Assembly: GCF_010727475.1 (NCBI RefSeq)
Contig: NZ_AP022567.1
Span: 7,626,001-7,690,000 of the forward strand
Reading direction: 5' to 3'
DNA from: Mycolicibacterium mageritense
GTDB lineage: Bacteria; Actinomycetota; Actinomycetes; Mycobacteriales; Mycobacteriaceae
DNA: 64,000 nucleotides
The position numbers and the translations under genes are program-made. This document shows, one piece after another, positions 52,551 to 62,007 of the stretch (within the stretch, counting starts at the first letter, position 1; every line of letters starts with the position of its first letter). Below the pieces are notes generated by a model. That model searched no databases. It worked only from the letters and a program-made list of their open reading frames with translations, and had not been told where the DNA came from.

Positions 52551-54563
52551 ATGCGCATCGCCCGTCTGCTGCCCATGCTGCTCGCGATTCTGATGGCCGC
52601 ACTGCTCGTTGCCCCCAGCGCCGCGGCCGAACCGCCGCTGCGGCTGGCGACCCAACTGACCGACAACGCCGGCGTGCTGTCAGCGCCCCAGCGCGCAAAT
52701 GTCCAGCGTGCCCTCGATCAGCTCTACGAGAGCAAGCGCATCCAGCTGTGGGTGGTGTTCGTCGACGACTTCTCGGGCCAGAACTACGAGGATTGGGCAC
52801 AGAACACGATTCGTGTCAGCGATCTCGGCGACGACGACGCCCTGCTCGCGGTGGCGACCCAGGATCGCGCATTGTCGTTCCAGGTGCCCGACACCGTGCC
52901 CGGCGGCAACTCCCGCGCCGGCGACATCCGGCGCGACAGCATCGAACCGGCACTGCACCGCGACGACTGGGCCGGCGCGGCGATCGCGGCCGCCAACGGG
53001 CTCAAAGCCGATCCTCCTGCGAGCCCGGGCATGTCGTGGCCCGCGCTGGTGATATCCCTCGGCGTGTTGCTCGTGCTGGCCGGGCTGTTCTGGTGGTGGA
53101 TGCGGCGGCGGCGCGCGAAGCGTCGCAAGGCCGAATTCGAGGCCGCCAAACGAGTGGATCCCACTGATCCCAATGCCCTGGCCGGCGTGCCACTCGATGC
53201 GCTCGACGAGTTGTCGCGCTCGATCGTGGTCGACGTCGACAATGCGGTGCGCACCAGCGCGGCCGAACTCGAACTGGCCGTCGAGGAATTCGGCCCGAAG
53301 CAGACCGAGCCGTTCAGCCGCGCGGTGACCAACGCGAAAACCACGCTGGCGCAGGCGTTCAACGTGCGGCAGATCCTCGACGACGCGGCGCCGGAGACCC
53401 CGCTGCAGCGGCGCGATCTGCTGACCCGCGTGGTGGTTTCGGCGGCCAAGGCCGACCGGGAACTGGAAACCCAGAGCACGGCGTTCGAGCAACTGCGTGA
53501 TCTGTTGATCAACGCGCCGACGCGGCTGGACACCATGACGCAGCAGATGGTCGACCTCACGGCGCGCATCGAACCGTCGCAGCGGACCCTCGACGACCTG
53601 CACAAGCAGTTCGACGCCACCGCACTGGGCTCGGTGGCGGGCAACGTCGACGCGGCCAAGGAGCGGCTGGCGTTCGCCGACCGCAACATCACCACAGCGC
53701 GCAACCTGGTCGCGCGGCCCGCAGGAGACCAGACCGGGCTCGTGGATGCCGTGCGGGCCGCAGAATCGGCACTGGGTCAAGCGCGCACGCTGCTCGACGC
53801 GGTGGACAGCGCGGCGACCGACATCAATCGAGCCGTCGCGGGCCTGCCCGCCGCGATCACCGACATACAAGCCGGCATCGATCAAGCGAATTCGCTTATG
53901 GGACAGCCGGATACGCCACAGGACGAGGCACTGACCACGGCGCGAGACGCCGCGGCCGAGGCTGTCGCCGAGGCGCGCGCCAAGGGAAACGCCGACCCGC
54001 TCGGCACCTTCACCCGGTTGACCAAGGCAGACGCGGATCTGGACCAACTGCTGGCCACCGTCCACGAACAGCGGGAGGCCGCCGAACGCCTGGCCCGCAG
54101 CCTCGACCAGGCCATCGTGACCGCGCAGTCACGGATCAAGGCGGTGTCGGACTTCATCGACACCCGGCGGGGCAGCATCGGCCCGGAGGCGCGCACCCGG
54201 CTGGCCGAGGCCGCGCGCCAGCTCGAAGCCGCCGAGGCCAAGAGGTCCAGCAACCCCACCGAGGCCGTCGCGCACGCCAACGGCGCGTCGACGCTGGCCG
54301 CGCAGGCTCAGGGGCTGGCCAACGACGATGTCCGGGCCGCGCAACGGTCGTACACGTCGCAGAGCTCCGGCGGATCGGACATGGGCGCAGTGCTCGGCGG
54401 AATCATCATCGGCAACATCCTCAACGGAGGCTTCAGCGGAGGATTCGGCGGCGGCTACGGCGGCGGGTTCGGTGGTGGCCGCAGCATGGGCCGGCCGACG
54501 TCCTACGGCGGCGCGTCACGTTCGTCGGGCCGCAGCTACAGCGGTGGCGGCGGCCGGTTCTGA
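52551..54563 (+). CDS. TPM-domain membrane protein (Rv2345-like)
   Basis: A 670-residue protein: signal peptide 1-26, TPM domain about 28-155 (QLTDNAGVLSAPQRANVQRALDQLYE...GDDDALLAVATQDRALSF), membrane segment about 163-184, then a long coiled-coil-rich cytoplasmic region and a Gly-rich tail (GGFGGGYGGGFGGGRS). TPM domains in bacteria occur in envelope proteins. The ATG at 52551 gives a clean signal peptide. Its last 48 bp overlap the convergent SRPBCC gene. It matches Rv2345 of M. tuberculosis in location and layout. Confidence 0.85.
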   Translation: MRIARLLPMLLAILMAALLVAPSAAAEPPLRLATQLTDNAGVLSAPQRANVQRALDQLYESKRIQLWVVFVDDFSGQNYEDWAQNTIRVSDLGDDDALLAVATQDRALSFQVPDTVPGGNSRAGDIRRDSIEPALHRDDWAGAAIAAANGLKADPPASPGMSWPALVISLGVLLVLAGLFWWWMRRRRAKRRKAEFEAAKRVDPTDPNALAGVPLDALDELSRSIVVDVDNAVRTSAAELELAVEEFGPKQTEPFSRAVTNAKTTLAQAFNVRQILDDAAPETPLQRRDLLTRVVVSAAKADRELETQSTAFEQLRDLLINAPTRLDTMTQQMVDLTARIEPSQRTLDDLHKQFDATALGSVAGNVDAAKERLAFADRNITTARNLVARPAGDQTGLVDAVRAAESALGQARTLLDAVDSAATDINRAVAGLPAAITDIQAGIDQANSLMGQPDTPQDEALTTARDAAAEAVAEARAKGNADPLGTFTRLTKADADLDQLLATVHEQREAAERLARSLDQAIVTAQSRIKAVSDFIDTRRGSIGPEARTRLAEAARQLEAAEAKRSSNPTEAVAHANGASTLAAQAQGLANDDVRAAQRSYTSQSSGGSDMGAVLGGIIIGNILNGGFSGGFGGGYGGGFGGGRSMGRPTSYGGASRSSGRSYSGGGGRF

Positions 54564-55049
54564 CGCCGCACTGGGCCGGGCCTGCGCCAACTCGGCGAGG
54601 TGCTTGAGTGAGTTGTCCAGGTGCTGCGGATCGAACGGCGGAAACTGAATGTTGTCGCGAATGGCCTGCGGCACCGCCGACCAGTCGTACGTCAGGGTGA
54701 TCTCCGTGCGGTCGGCGCCGAGCGGCTTGAGGTCGTAGCGCCAGATCCAGCCGCCGAAGTCGAGGTTCGCGTCGTCGTCGCCTTGGCCCGGGAGCCACGC
54801 GATGGCGTGCGGCGGCTCGAAGACCTCGACCCGGTTGGCCATTTCGTAGTGCATACCCCCGTAGTTGTCGTGGTACATCGCCATCCGGAAGACCTGACCG
54901 GCTTCGGTCAGCGGCGTTCCGTCGAGCGACTCCCGCACCCAACCGGTGCCGTCGATCGCCTGATGGGTGGTCGGGTCGGCCAGCACCGCGAACACGGTTT
55001 CGGCCGACACGTCGATGGTGCGTGCTGTGCTCAAGGATTCGTCCGTCAT
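54516..55049 (-). CDS. SRPBCC (START/Bet v1) family protein
   Basis: A 177-residue SRPBCC-fold protein. The N-terminal ARTIDVSAETVFAVLADPTTHQAIDGTG and the later WRYDLKPLGADRTEITLTYDW are typical of polyketide cyclase/START-like members that bind hydrophobic ligands. The C-terminal 25 residues (PSAASEPAAATAV...) are low complexity and lie antisense to the Gly-rich end of the TPM gene. It runs in the same direction as the HxlR gene, whose stop lies 46 bp upstream. Confidence 0.75.
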   Translation of the reverse strand: MTDESLSTARTIDVSAETVFAVLADPTTHQAIDGTGWVRESLDGTPLTEAGQVFRMAMYHDNYGGMHYEMANRVEVFEPPHAIAWLPGQGDDDANLDFGGWIWRYDLKPLGADRTEITLTYDWSAVPQAIRDNIQFPPFDPQHLDNSLKHLAELAQARPSAASEPAAATAVAAARRT

Positions 55050-55095
55050 GCATGTACCGACCGAAGGCGTCTCTGAAACTCATCGGAGACGCGAC

Positions 55096-55548
55096 TCAAC
55101 TCCTGGGCTGATCGACCAGCGCTACCTCGGGCGTCGGTACCGTCGTGCCGTCCTTGCGGCGGAAGCCGATGCCGACCGGGTCACCGGTGTCCGCCTCGAC
55201 GAATCGGTAGTCACTGCTGTAGCTGCGGGCCAGGTGGACGTGACCCCACTGTCCGATCGCCGCAAGGACGGGAATCAGATCGTGCCCGGCATCGGTCAGC
55301 ACGTAGCGGCTGCGGGTGCGGTCGCCGGGCTCCTGATAATCGACGATCTCGAGGATTCCGGCCGCCACGAGTTCGGACAGCCGGGCGCTGAGCACGTCGG
55401 ACGCCACGCCGAGGCGTTCGCGGAACTCCGAGAATCGCGACCTTCCCAGCAGTGCTTCGCGAATGATCAGCACAGTCCAGCGCTGCCCGAGCACCGACAT
55501 GGTGCGGGCGATCGGGCAGGCATCGTCGGACCACGAGGCAGTGCGCAT
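55096..55548 (-). CDS. HxlR family transcriptional regulator
   Basis: A 150-residue winged-helix regulator of the HxlR type. The conserved cysteine in ACPIARTMSVLGQRWTVLIIREALLG, and the HTH FSEFRERLGVASDVLSARLSELVAAGILE, are diagnostic; HxlR members often sense aldehydes or reactive electrophiles through such a cysteine. It is divergent from an SDR-ADH operon across an inverted repeat and probably represses it. Starts at 55548 or GTG 55554; the difference is two residues. Confidence 0.9.
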   Translation of the reverse strand: MRTASWSDDACPIARTMSVLGQRWTVLIIREALLGRSRFSEFRERLGVASDVLSARLSELVAAGILEIVDYQEPGDRTRSRYVLTDAGHDLIPVLAAIGQWGHVHLARSYSSDYRFVEADTGDPVGIGFRRKDGTTVPTPEVALVDQPRS

Positions 55549-55561
55549 GCTCACATTCTAT

Positions 55562-55584
55562 CTGAGTTGGGAATCCAAACTCAG
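55562..55584. promoter_or_regulatory. HxlR operator candidate, 7-bp inverted repeat
   Basis: CTGAGTT, nine bases (GGGAATCCA), AACTCAG: a perfect 7-bp dyad centred about 25 bp upstream of the regulator start and about 98 bp upstream of the SDR start. It sits in the region shared by both divergent promoters, as expected for an autoregulated HxlR switch. Confidence 0.6.
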
Positions 55585-55670
55585 CCTGCTAGCTTGACGT
55601 GAGTGACGTTCGCGCGGCCAACCGGCCGCGTCCCGCCACGGATAGTCGAACCAGTTCGAAGGAGAATCGA

Positions 55671-56333
55671 ATGTCACAGCAGATCGAGGGCGCAACGGCG
55701 GTGGTGACCGGCGGCCAGCGAGGCCTGGGCAAGGCGATCGTGGACGAACTCCTCGCCCGCGGTGCCGCCAAGGTCTATGCGACGAGCCGGCGCCCCGAGC
55801 CCAGTACCGACCCGCGGGTGGTCGTCGTCGAAGCCGAAGTCACCGACGGCGATTCGGTCGCCAGGCTGGCCGAACTCGCGAGCGACGCCACGATCGTGGT
55901 CAACAACGCAGGAGTCACGGGCGGCAAGGCGCTGCTGACCGACGACCTCGACGAAATCCGCTCGGTGATCGAAACCAACCTCTTCGGCCCGCTGCGGGTG
56001 ACGCGCGCGTTCGCCCCGCAATTGGCCGGGGGCACCCTCGTCAACATCGCATCGGTGCTGTCGTGGCTGCCGGGCTTCGGCGCCTACGGCATCTCGAAAG
56101 CCGCCCTGTGGTCGGCGAACAACTCGCTGCGCCAGGAGCTCGCAGCCCAAGGCACCGACGTGGTCGGCGCGTACCTCGGCTACACCGACACGTCGATGGT
56201 GGCAGATCTCGACGTCCCCAAGAACGATCCCGCCGACGTCGCCCGTCAGATCGTCGACGGGATCGAATCCGGTGCCGCCGAAGTGCTGGCCGACGAGCTC
56301 ACCCGGCAGGTGCGCGCCGGCGTGTTCGCCTGA
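55671..56333 (+). CDS. SDR family oxidoreductase
   Basis: A 220-residue short-chain dehydrogenase/reductase. TGGQRGLG at residues 13-20 binds the cofactor, ATSRR (Arg after the second strand) suggests NADPH preference, NNAGV is present, and the catalytic Tyr/Lys lie in YGISK. First gene of an operon that continues with a zinc alcohol dehydrogenase and a DUF302-like gene. A strong GAAGGAG box precedes the ATG at 55671. Probably controlled by the divergent HxlR regulator. Confidence 0.88.
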   Translation: MSQQIEGATAVVTGGQRGLGKAIVDELLARGAAKVYATSRRPEPSTDPRVVVVEAEVTDGDSVARLAELASDATIVVNNAGVTGGKALLTDDLDEIRSVIETNLFGPLRVTRAFAPQLAGGTLVNIASVLSWLPGFGAYGISKAALWSANNSLRQELAAQGTDVVGAYLGYTDTSMVADLDVPKNDPADVARQIVDGIESGAAEVLADELTRQVRAGVFA

Positions 56334-56350
56334 GCGCGAGGAAAGTACAG

Positions 56351-57376
56351 ATGTCGACCTATCGGGCTTATCAGGTCACCGGTCAACGCGATTTCGCCCT
56401 CGTCGAGCGTGAACTCACACCACCCGCACCCGGTCACGTCCGGGTGCGGGTGCTCAGCTGCGGCGTCTGCCACAGCGATGTCTTGGCAGTCGAAGGGCTC
56501 CGCCCCGCCCCGGAACAGCCGGTCGTACCCGGTCACGAGATCGTGGGCATCGTCGACGCGGTCGGCGACGGCGTGACCAGCTGGACCCCGGGCGACCGCG
56601 TCGGTCTGGGGTTCCTCGGCGGCCAGTGCAACGAGTGCGAGTCCTGCCGTCGAGGCGATTTCGTCAATTGCACCGACCAGCCGCAGCCGGGAACCACCGA
56701 GGACGGCGGCTATGCGGAGATCGTGTACGCCCGCGCGACCGGCCTGGTCCGCATTCCCGACCAACTGGACGCCAACACCGCCGCGCCCCTGCTGTGTGCG
56801 GGCATCACCACGTTCAACGCGCTGCGCGCGACGGCGGCAGCACCGGGAGCCTTGGTCGCGATCCAGGGCATCGGCGGCCTGGGACACCTCGGCGTGCAGT
56901 ACGCCAAGAAACTCGGCTACCGCGTGGCGGCCATCGCGCGCGGACCGGAAAAAGCAGAGCTGGCAACCACTCTCGGCGCAGACCACTACATCGACAGTTC
57001 AGCCGAGGATCCGGGCGCGGCGTTGACCGCGCTGGGTGGCGCGGCAGCCGTCATCGCCACCGCGGCGAGCGGCGCCTCGATGAGCCCGCTGATCTCCGGT
57101 CTACGTCCACACGGGCAACTCGTCGTCGTCGGGGCGGCGCCGGATCCGATCGAGGTCAACACCGCCGACCTGATCTTCGGCGGGCGCAGCATCATCGGCA
57201 GCCTCACGGGGTCGGCCATCGAGAACGAGGACAACCTGGCGTTCAGCGCAGCAACCGGCGTCACCCCGATGGTCGAGGTGATGCCGTTCGACGAGGCACC
57301 AAAAGCCTACGACCGCATGATGTCCGGGCAGGCACGTTTCCGGGTCGTCCTCGACGTGGCAGGGTCACGGCGGTGA
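56351..57376 (+). CDS. Zinc-dependent alcohol dehydrogenase
   Basis: A 341-residue medium-chain alcohol dehydrogenase. Catalytic zinc ligands are in CGVCHSD and PGHEIVG, the structural zinc cysteines in CNECESCRRGDFVNC, and the NAD(P)-binding motif is GIGGLGHLGVQYAKKLG. It oxidises alcohols or reduces aldehydes. Located 17 bp after the SDR and overlapping the next start as GTGA, so these are coupled. With an HxlR-type sensor opposite, an aldehyde-detoxification role is a reasonable inference. Confidence 0.9.
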   Translation: MSTYRAYQVTGQRDFALVERELTPPAPGHVRVRVLSCGVCHSDVLAVEGLRPAPEQPVVPGHEIVGIVDAVGDGVTSWTPGDRVGLGFLGGQCNECESCRRGDFVNCTDQPQPGTTEDGGYAEIVYARATGLVRIPDQLDANTAAPLLCAGITTFNALRATAAAPGALVAIQGIGGLGHLGVQYAKKLGYRVAAIARGPEKAELATTLGADHYIDSSAEDPGAALTALGGAAAVIATAASGASMSPLISGLRPHGQLVVVGAAPDPIEVNTADLIFGGRSIIGSLTGSAIENEDNLAFSAATGVTPMVEVMPFDEAPKAYDRMMSGQARFRVVLDVAGSRR

Positions 57377-57879
57377 CGCGCCGCAGTTCGGTCGTCGAGC
57401 ACCTGAACCGACGGCTTCAGATCGCGCTGCCCGACGACTACGACCGGGCCCGGAGCCGCTACGAGACACTGGTTCCCGTGGTCGACCTTGCCGCCTACGG
57501 CGCCGCATCGGACTGGGACGAGGTGATCACTTTGGCGAAACACCTAGCCCCGCACGGTTTCATGCGTTACTTCAGCACCGACGTCACGACTGCGATGACG
57601 CACTCCGGTTCGGCATGGCGTGCCTGCGAGTACCTGATGGGCAATCACACCATTGCCGAACGCATGTACCGTCACGACCCGGCGGTCATGCTGCACGCCC
57701 CGTTGCGCACCCTGCTCTACGCCGGGCCGCACGGGACCGTGCTGGCAGTCGACCAGCCCAGCCTGCTGTTCGACAGCTACCACAACCCGGAGATCGCAGC
57801 TGTCGGCCGCGAACTCGACGGGTTGCTGGCGACGCTGATCGAACTGCTCGACGGCGACGTCCCGGCTCAGCTGCGTTAG
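57373..57879 (+). CDS. DUF302-like protein
   Basis: A 168-residue soluble protein whose core (FMRYFSTDVTTAMTHSGSAWRACEYLMGNHTIAERMYRHDPAVMLHAPLRTLLYAGPHGTVLAVDQPSLLF) resembles DUF302-type proteins. Function unknown. The GTG start overlaps the alcohol dehydrogenase stop (GTGA). Last gene of the SDR-ADH operon; its stop lies 6 bp from the stop of the convergent mbtD-like gene, so there is no room for another cluster gene here. Confidence 0.65.
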   Translation: MTRRSSVVEHLNRRLQIALPDDYDRARSRYETLVPVVDLAAYGAASDWDEVITLAKHLAPHGFMRYFSTDVTTAMTHSGSAWRACEYLMGNHTIAERMYRHDPAVMLHAPLRTLLYAGPHGTVLAVDQPSLLFDSYHNPEIAAVGRELDGLLATLIELLDGDVPAQLR

Positions 57880-57885
57880 TGGCGT

Positions 57886-60800
57886 TCAGGGTTTCCGCAC
57901 CGCACCGAGGAGATACTGGTCGAGCGGTGCTAGCGGGTCGTTGGCCGCAGGCACCGTCGGCATCGGGGTGAAACCGGCCCTGGCGAACTCGCTGCGCCAC
58001 TCGTCACGGGTCAGCAGGATCCGGTCGGTGCCTGCGCGCACGTCGGTCAGGCCGACCTGCAGCTGACCGGCCCGTGGTGACATCAGGAAGTACACCGACG
58101 TCATCAAACAGCAGTGGGCCGTGCAGAGCTCGATCAGGAACACCGCGCCGCCGGGCCTGAGGATGCCGTGGATATCGCCGAGCGCACGTCCGATGTCTCG
58201 GGCGTTGTGCACGACGTTGGCCGCCACCACGATGTCGCACGGCGGCTGCTGCCCCAGATCGGTGTTGAGGTCGACGATTCCGAACGTCATCCAGGGCCGG
58301 TCGGCGAAGCGCTGTTGCGCGGCATTGAGGAAGAAGCTCGAGACATCGGTGAAGTGATACTCGACCGGCAGACCCGTGAGACCGCTGACGATCTCGTTGG
58401 TCATGCCGCCAACACCCGCACCGAGCTCCAGGATACGGACGGGAGACCGCTCGCCCATCAGCCGGCGCACGTGGCCTGAAACGGCCTCACGCACCCGCTG
58501 ATTGAGGTGGCGGCTGATGACGTTGTCGCGGTAAAACGCGTCCGCGGTCGCGGTCGAGCCGTCCGGGAACAGCAGCTCCTGCACGCTGAGCCGGTCGGCG
58601 ACAAGGTCGCTCAGCCGCTCGTTGGCCGCGGTGAGGAATTCCCCGAACAGACGCGGATAGCCGAGGTCCGTGCACACCGACACCAGATCGGGGCGAGTGG
58701 GCGCCGAGGGTGGCCGTAACCGGCGGTACCCGTCGGCTTCCCGGCCGACGTGACCGCGGGTGACCAATTCGTGCAACCACTGCCGCAGAATCCAGCGGTG
58801 GCGCTGGGCAATCTTGAGCCGATCGGCGATCTCCGCCGTGCCGTGCACATCACCGTCCCCCAGTACCGGATCGAGCATGCGCCATACCGCAGCCAGCCCG
58901 AACAGATCCAGATCGGCCCGTGCCGAGGGGATTCCGTCCAGGTCGAGCTCGGCCTGGGTGGCTGTCACCGCACGCGCAGGTTCAGCCGGTACGACCGTCG
59001 CCGGATCGACTCCAGCCGCCACCCAGCCCATCACGTCGTCAAGCGTCGCCCCACCGAGGAGCTCGGAAACTGCTACTTCACAGCGGAATTCGGTCTTGAT
59101 GCGGCGCCGCAGCTGCAGCGCGTTCAGCGAGTCCAGGCCGACCGCCACGAGCGGCTCGGTGCTGTCCAACGCCTGCGGATCATCGATCCCGATCACCTCG
59201 GCGAACATCTGCAGGAGCCGCTCCCGCGTGCCCGACACGTCGTGGGCCGCTGCCTGTTCTGCCGGCTCCGCCAGGACCGACAGGGTAGGTCCGTAGCCGA
59301 GCAGGCCGAATGCGGACCGGGCCCGATCGACATCGAACGCCGCGACGGCGGCGGTGGCCGGCAGCCGGCTCAGCCCGAGTTCGATGGCAGCGTCCGAAGA
59401 CATTGCGCGGTAGCCGATCTCGGCCAGGTTGGCGAGCTCGGCGTGATCACGCCCCTCGAACACCGCCCACTGCCCCCACTGCACCGATACGCAGTCTCGT
59501 CCCTCGGCGCGCAGAAGTTGAGCGGACGCGTCCAACAGCCGGTTCGCCGCGGCATACACGATCTTTCCCCGGCCGCCCAGCACCGACGCCATGGACGAGC
59601 ACAGCAGTATCCGTGCCTCGCCGGACAACGGAAGGGCTTCCAGGACGCGGGAAAACCCGACCGCCTTGCCGCGCAATCCCCGTGTGATCTGCTCGACGGA
59701 CAAGCCGGCCAGGTCGGTGTCGCCCGTGCCATCGGCGTCCATCACCGCGTGCACCAGCAGATCGACCGGATTGTCACGAAGATCGCAGGCCAGCCGGGCT
59801 ACCGCGTCGGCATCGGTCACATCGCAGGCGATCACCTGCACATCAACGGATTTGGGCAGCCGCCGGAGGCGTTCACCGATCACGGCCGAGTTTCCGGAGC
59901 GGCTGACCAACGTGATGCGACCTGCGCCGGCCCGGGCTGTGTACTCGGCGAACTCCATTCCCACCGCGCCGGTGCCACCGGTGATGAGGACGTGCCGTTC
60001 TGTCAGCGGGATGTCTGCCGGAGTGGGCGCGAGTTCGGCGATCCGCTTGGCGTAGAGGCTGCCGTCACGCATCGCGAGTTCGGGCTCGTCCGCGGTGTGC
60101 AACGCGGCGACGATCGCCGACGCATCCGCGCTTGTCGGGAGGTCCAGGTGCCGGAACGCGATGTCGGGATACTCACCGCCGATGCACCGGAACCCGGCCG
60201 CGAGCGCGGCGCCCACAGGATCCGGTGGTCCGTCGTCGGCCCGGACATGTTCACCGCCGACGGTGACCAACCAGTAGTCCTTGAGCCCAGCGTGCGGCGG
60301 GAACCACCAAGACCGGCCGGCGAAGAACTCGCAGACCTGCGCGACTGCGGCATCGGCGCTCAGCCGCTCGTACGCCGGCTGCAGCACGACGAGAGAATCG
60401 ACGCCTTCGGCATCCGCCGGGTCGGTGATCAGCCGTGCCGAAAGCTCCTGCTGCTCGGCATGAGCCTGCAGCGCTGCGGCCAGGTCCGCGCACGCACCCG
60501 TGTGATCGACGATGCCGAGGCTGCGAGGCGCGACCATCGACCGCCGGCCCAACACCTGCCATTGTTCGACGAGCACCTGTGCCCGTACGTCCGGCACGCG
60601 TTGGGCTCGCGGCGCCGGAGCGGCCTGCGGCGCCGCGAAGCCGTCGTGGGGCAACCACAGTGGCAGCTCGTTCATCTGGGTGTTGGGAAAGTCAAGCAGC
60701 GGAAGCGGCATGGCCGCATTCGATTCCGTGCGCAATGCGTCCCAGCGGTAGTCGATGTCGCCGACCGCGAGCGTGGCGAGGTTGCGGGTGAACTCCGTCA

Positions 60801-62007
60801 GATCCTGCGCGTCGCGCTCAGATGTGCCGACCACAGCGGCTTGCGCCAGCAGCGCACCGAGATTCTCCTCGATCGCGAGTTGCAGTGTCGGGTGCTCGGC
60901 AAGTTCGACGAAGACATCGGCTCCGCGCGTGACGGCCGCGGCGATCGCCCGGTCGAACCGGACGGTGTTGCGCAGATTCCAGAACCAGTAGTCGGCGACC
61001 GCGACATCGGACGTCACCCGGTCCCCCAGCGTCGCACCGATGAGTTCGATACTGCTGTCGAGGAATTCGCGGTGGTGCAGGCGCCCGCGGACGGCTCCGA
61101 CGACTTCGTCGTGTAGCCGGCTGACGGCGTTGGTGTGTGCCGGGTAACTCACCGGGATCACGCGCGTGAACATACCGCGCCCGGTGAGGGTGTCAACGGC
61201 AGCCTGAACGGTGTCGCGCTCGCCCGAGATACCCACCATGTGGGGAGAATTCACCACCGACACCTGTGCCCAGCCGGCCTGGCGGGCCAGCACCGCTTCA
61301 CACTCGTCGCGGTCGGTGGCCGCGACAGCCATCGCATAGGCATCCGAGGCGATCGTCTCGGCCGCGCGGGCACGGGTGCCGAGAACAAGCGCTGCGTCCT
61401 CAAGGGTCATCTTCCCCGCCAGGTACGCCGCCGCGATCTCACCCTGGCTGTGCCCCACCGCGACATCGGCGTCGACGCCGAACGAACGCCACATCGCGCC
61501 GAGCGAGATCATCTGCATGAACAGCGCGGACTGCACCACAGTGGTGTCGCCGGTCTCGGTCGTGCCGAGCAGATAGTCCAATGCCGATTCATCGAACAGC
61601 TCTCGGAATACCCGGTCACAGCGCTCTGCTTCGGCTCGATAGGCCGGAACACGGTGGTAGAACAGGGCGCCCATGCCGGGGCGCTGGCTGCCTTGCCCGG
61701 GCAACACGTAGGCGACGCGGCGGGCCGCCGCGGGGCCGTCCGAACGCACCACCGCGGGGTGGGTGCGGCCGTCGACAATCGCCCGAAGGGCGTCGAGGAG
61801 ATCGTGGTGGCCCGTGACCATCGACAAGGCACGGTAGCGCCGCGGCAGCCGGGTTCGAAACAGCATGTCGGCCACGCGTTGCGGCGGCGCGGCGGGATGG
61901 TCGTGCAGATACGACGTCAACGCGGCCGCCTCGGCGCGGAGCAGACCAGACGTGTCGGCCGACAGCAGAACCGGAATGCTCCCGTCAGGGAGTCGGTGCT
62001 CAGAAAT
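57886..62007 (-). CDS. mbtD: MbtD-like PKS (AT-KR-ACP) with C-terminal methyltransferase
   Basis: A modular polyketide synthase of 1373 residues if it starts at ATT 62007, or 1344 from TTG 61920 (numbering below uses the latter). AT domain: nucleophile Ser158 in GHSQG, SYPAHT with His262. KR domain: NADPH motif GGTGAVG at 648-654, SSM with Ser775 or Ser776, Tyr789 in KIVYAAANRL. ACP: phosphopantetheine Ser931 in GLDSL. After the ACP, residues about 1003-1344 form an extra module: a winged-helix-like segment, then a class I SAM methyltransferase (motif I ILELGAGVGG at 1163-1172). M. tuberculosis MbtD ends after the ACP (~1004 aa). MbtC/MbtD make the beta-hydroxybutyrate-derived part of mycobactin; the fused domain suggests methylation of this unit or an intermediate. 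No mbtE/F/G gene follows. Confidence 0.82.
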   Translation of the reverse strand: MSEHRLPDGSIPVLLSADTSGLLRAEAAALTSYLHDHPAAPPQRVADMLFRTRLPRRYRALSMVTGHHDLLDALRAIVDGRTHPAVVRSDGPAAARRVAYVLPGQGSQRPGMGALFYHRVPAYRAEAERCDRVFRELFDESALDYLLGTTETGDTTVVQSALFMQMISLGAMWRSFGVDADVAVGHSQGEIAAAYLAGKMTLEDAALVLGTRARAAETIASDAYAMAVAATDRDECEAVLARQAGWAQVSVVNSPHMVGISGERDTVQAAVDTLTGRGMFTRVIPVSYPAHTNAVSRLHDEVVGAVRGRLHHREFLDSSIELIGATLGDRVTSDVAVADYWFWNLRNTVRFDRAIAAAVTRGADVFVELAEHPTLQLAIEENLGALLAQAAVVGTSERDAQDLTEFTRNLATLAVGDIDYRWDALRTESNAAMPLPLLDFPNTQMNELPLWLPHDGFAAPQAAPAPRAQRVPDVRAQVLVEQWQVLGRRSMVAPRSLGIVDHTGACADLAAALQAHAEQQELSARLITDPADAEGVDSLVVLQPAYERLSADAAVAQVCEFFAGRSWWFPPHAGLKDYWLVTVGGEHVRADDGPPDPVGAALAAGFRCIGGEYPDIAFRHLDLPTSADASAIVAALHTADEPELAMRDGSLYAKRIAELAPTPADIPLTERHVLITGGTGAVGMEFAEYTARAGAGRITLVSRSGNSAVIGERLRRLPKSVDVQVIACDVTDADAVARLACDLRDNPVDLLVHAVMDADGTGDTDLAGLSVEQITRGLRGKAVGFSRVLEALPLSGEARILLCSSMASVLGGRGKIVYAAANRLLDASAQLLRAEGRDCVSVQWGQWAVFEGRDHAELANLAEIGYRAMSSDAAIELGLSRLPATAAVAAFDVDRARSAFGLLGYGPTLSVLAEPAEQAAAHDVSGTRERLLQMFAEVIGIDDPQALDSTEPLVAVGLDSLNALQLRRRIKTEFRCEVAVSELLGGATLDDVMGWVAAGVDPATVVPAEPARAVTATQAELDLDGIPSARADLDLFGLAAVWRMLDPVLGDGDVHGTAEIADRLKIAQRHRWILRQWLHELVTRGHVGREADGYRRLRPPSAPTRPDLVSVCTDLGYPRLFGEFLTAANERLSDLVADRLSVQELLFPDGSTATADAFYRDNVISRHLNQRVREAVSGHVRRLMGERSPVRILELGAGVGGMTNEIVSGLTGLPVEYHFTDVSSFFLNAAQQRFADRPWMTFGIVDLNTDLGQQPPCDIVVAANVVHNARDIGRALGDIHGILRPGGAVFLIELCTAHCCLMTSVYFLMSPRAGQLQVGLTDVRAGTDRILLTRDEWRSEFARAGFTPMPTVPAANDPLAPLDQYLLGAVRKP

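Noticed and set aside
58750..61116. 788-codon plus-strand open frame
   Set aside because: Antisense to the mbtD-like PKS; length is a GC-driven artefact.
61918..61920. TTG at 61920 as the start of the mbtD-like gene
   Set aside because: It would remove about 29 residues that resemble the N-terminus of MbtD (LPDG..VLLSA), and no ribosome binding site precedes it. The ATT at 62007 fits better, although it is rare.
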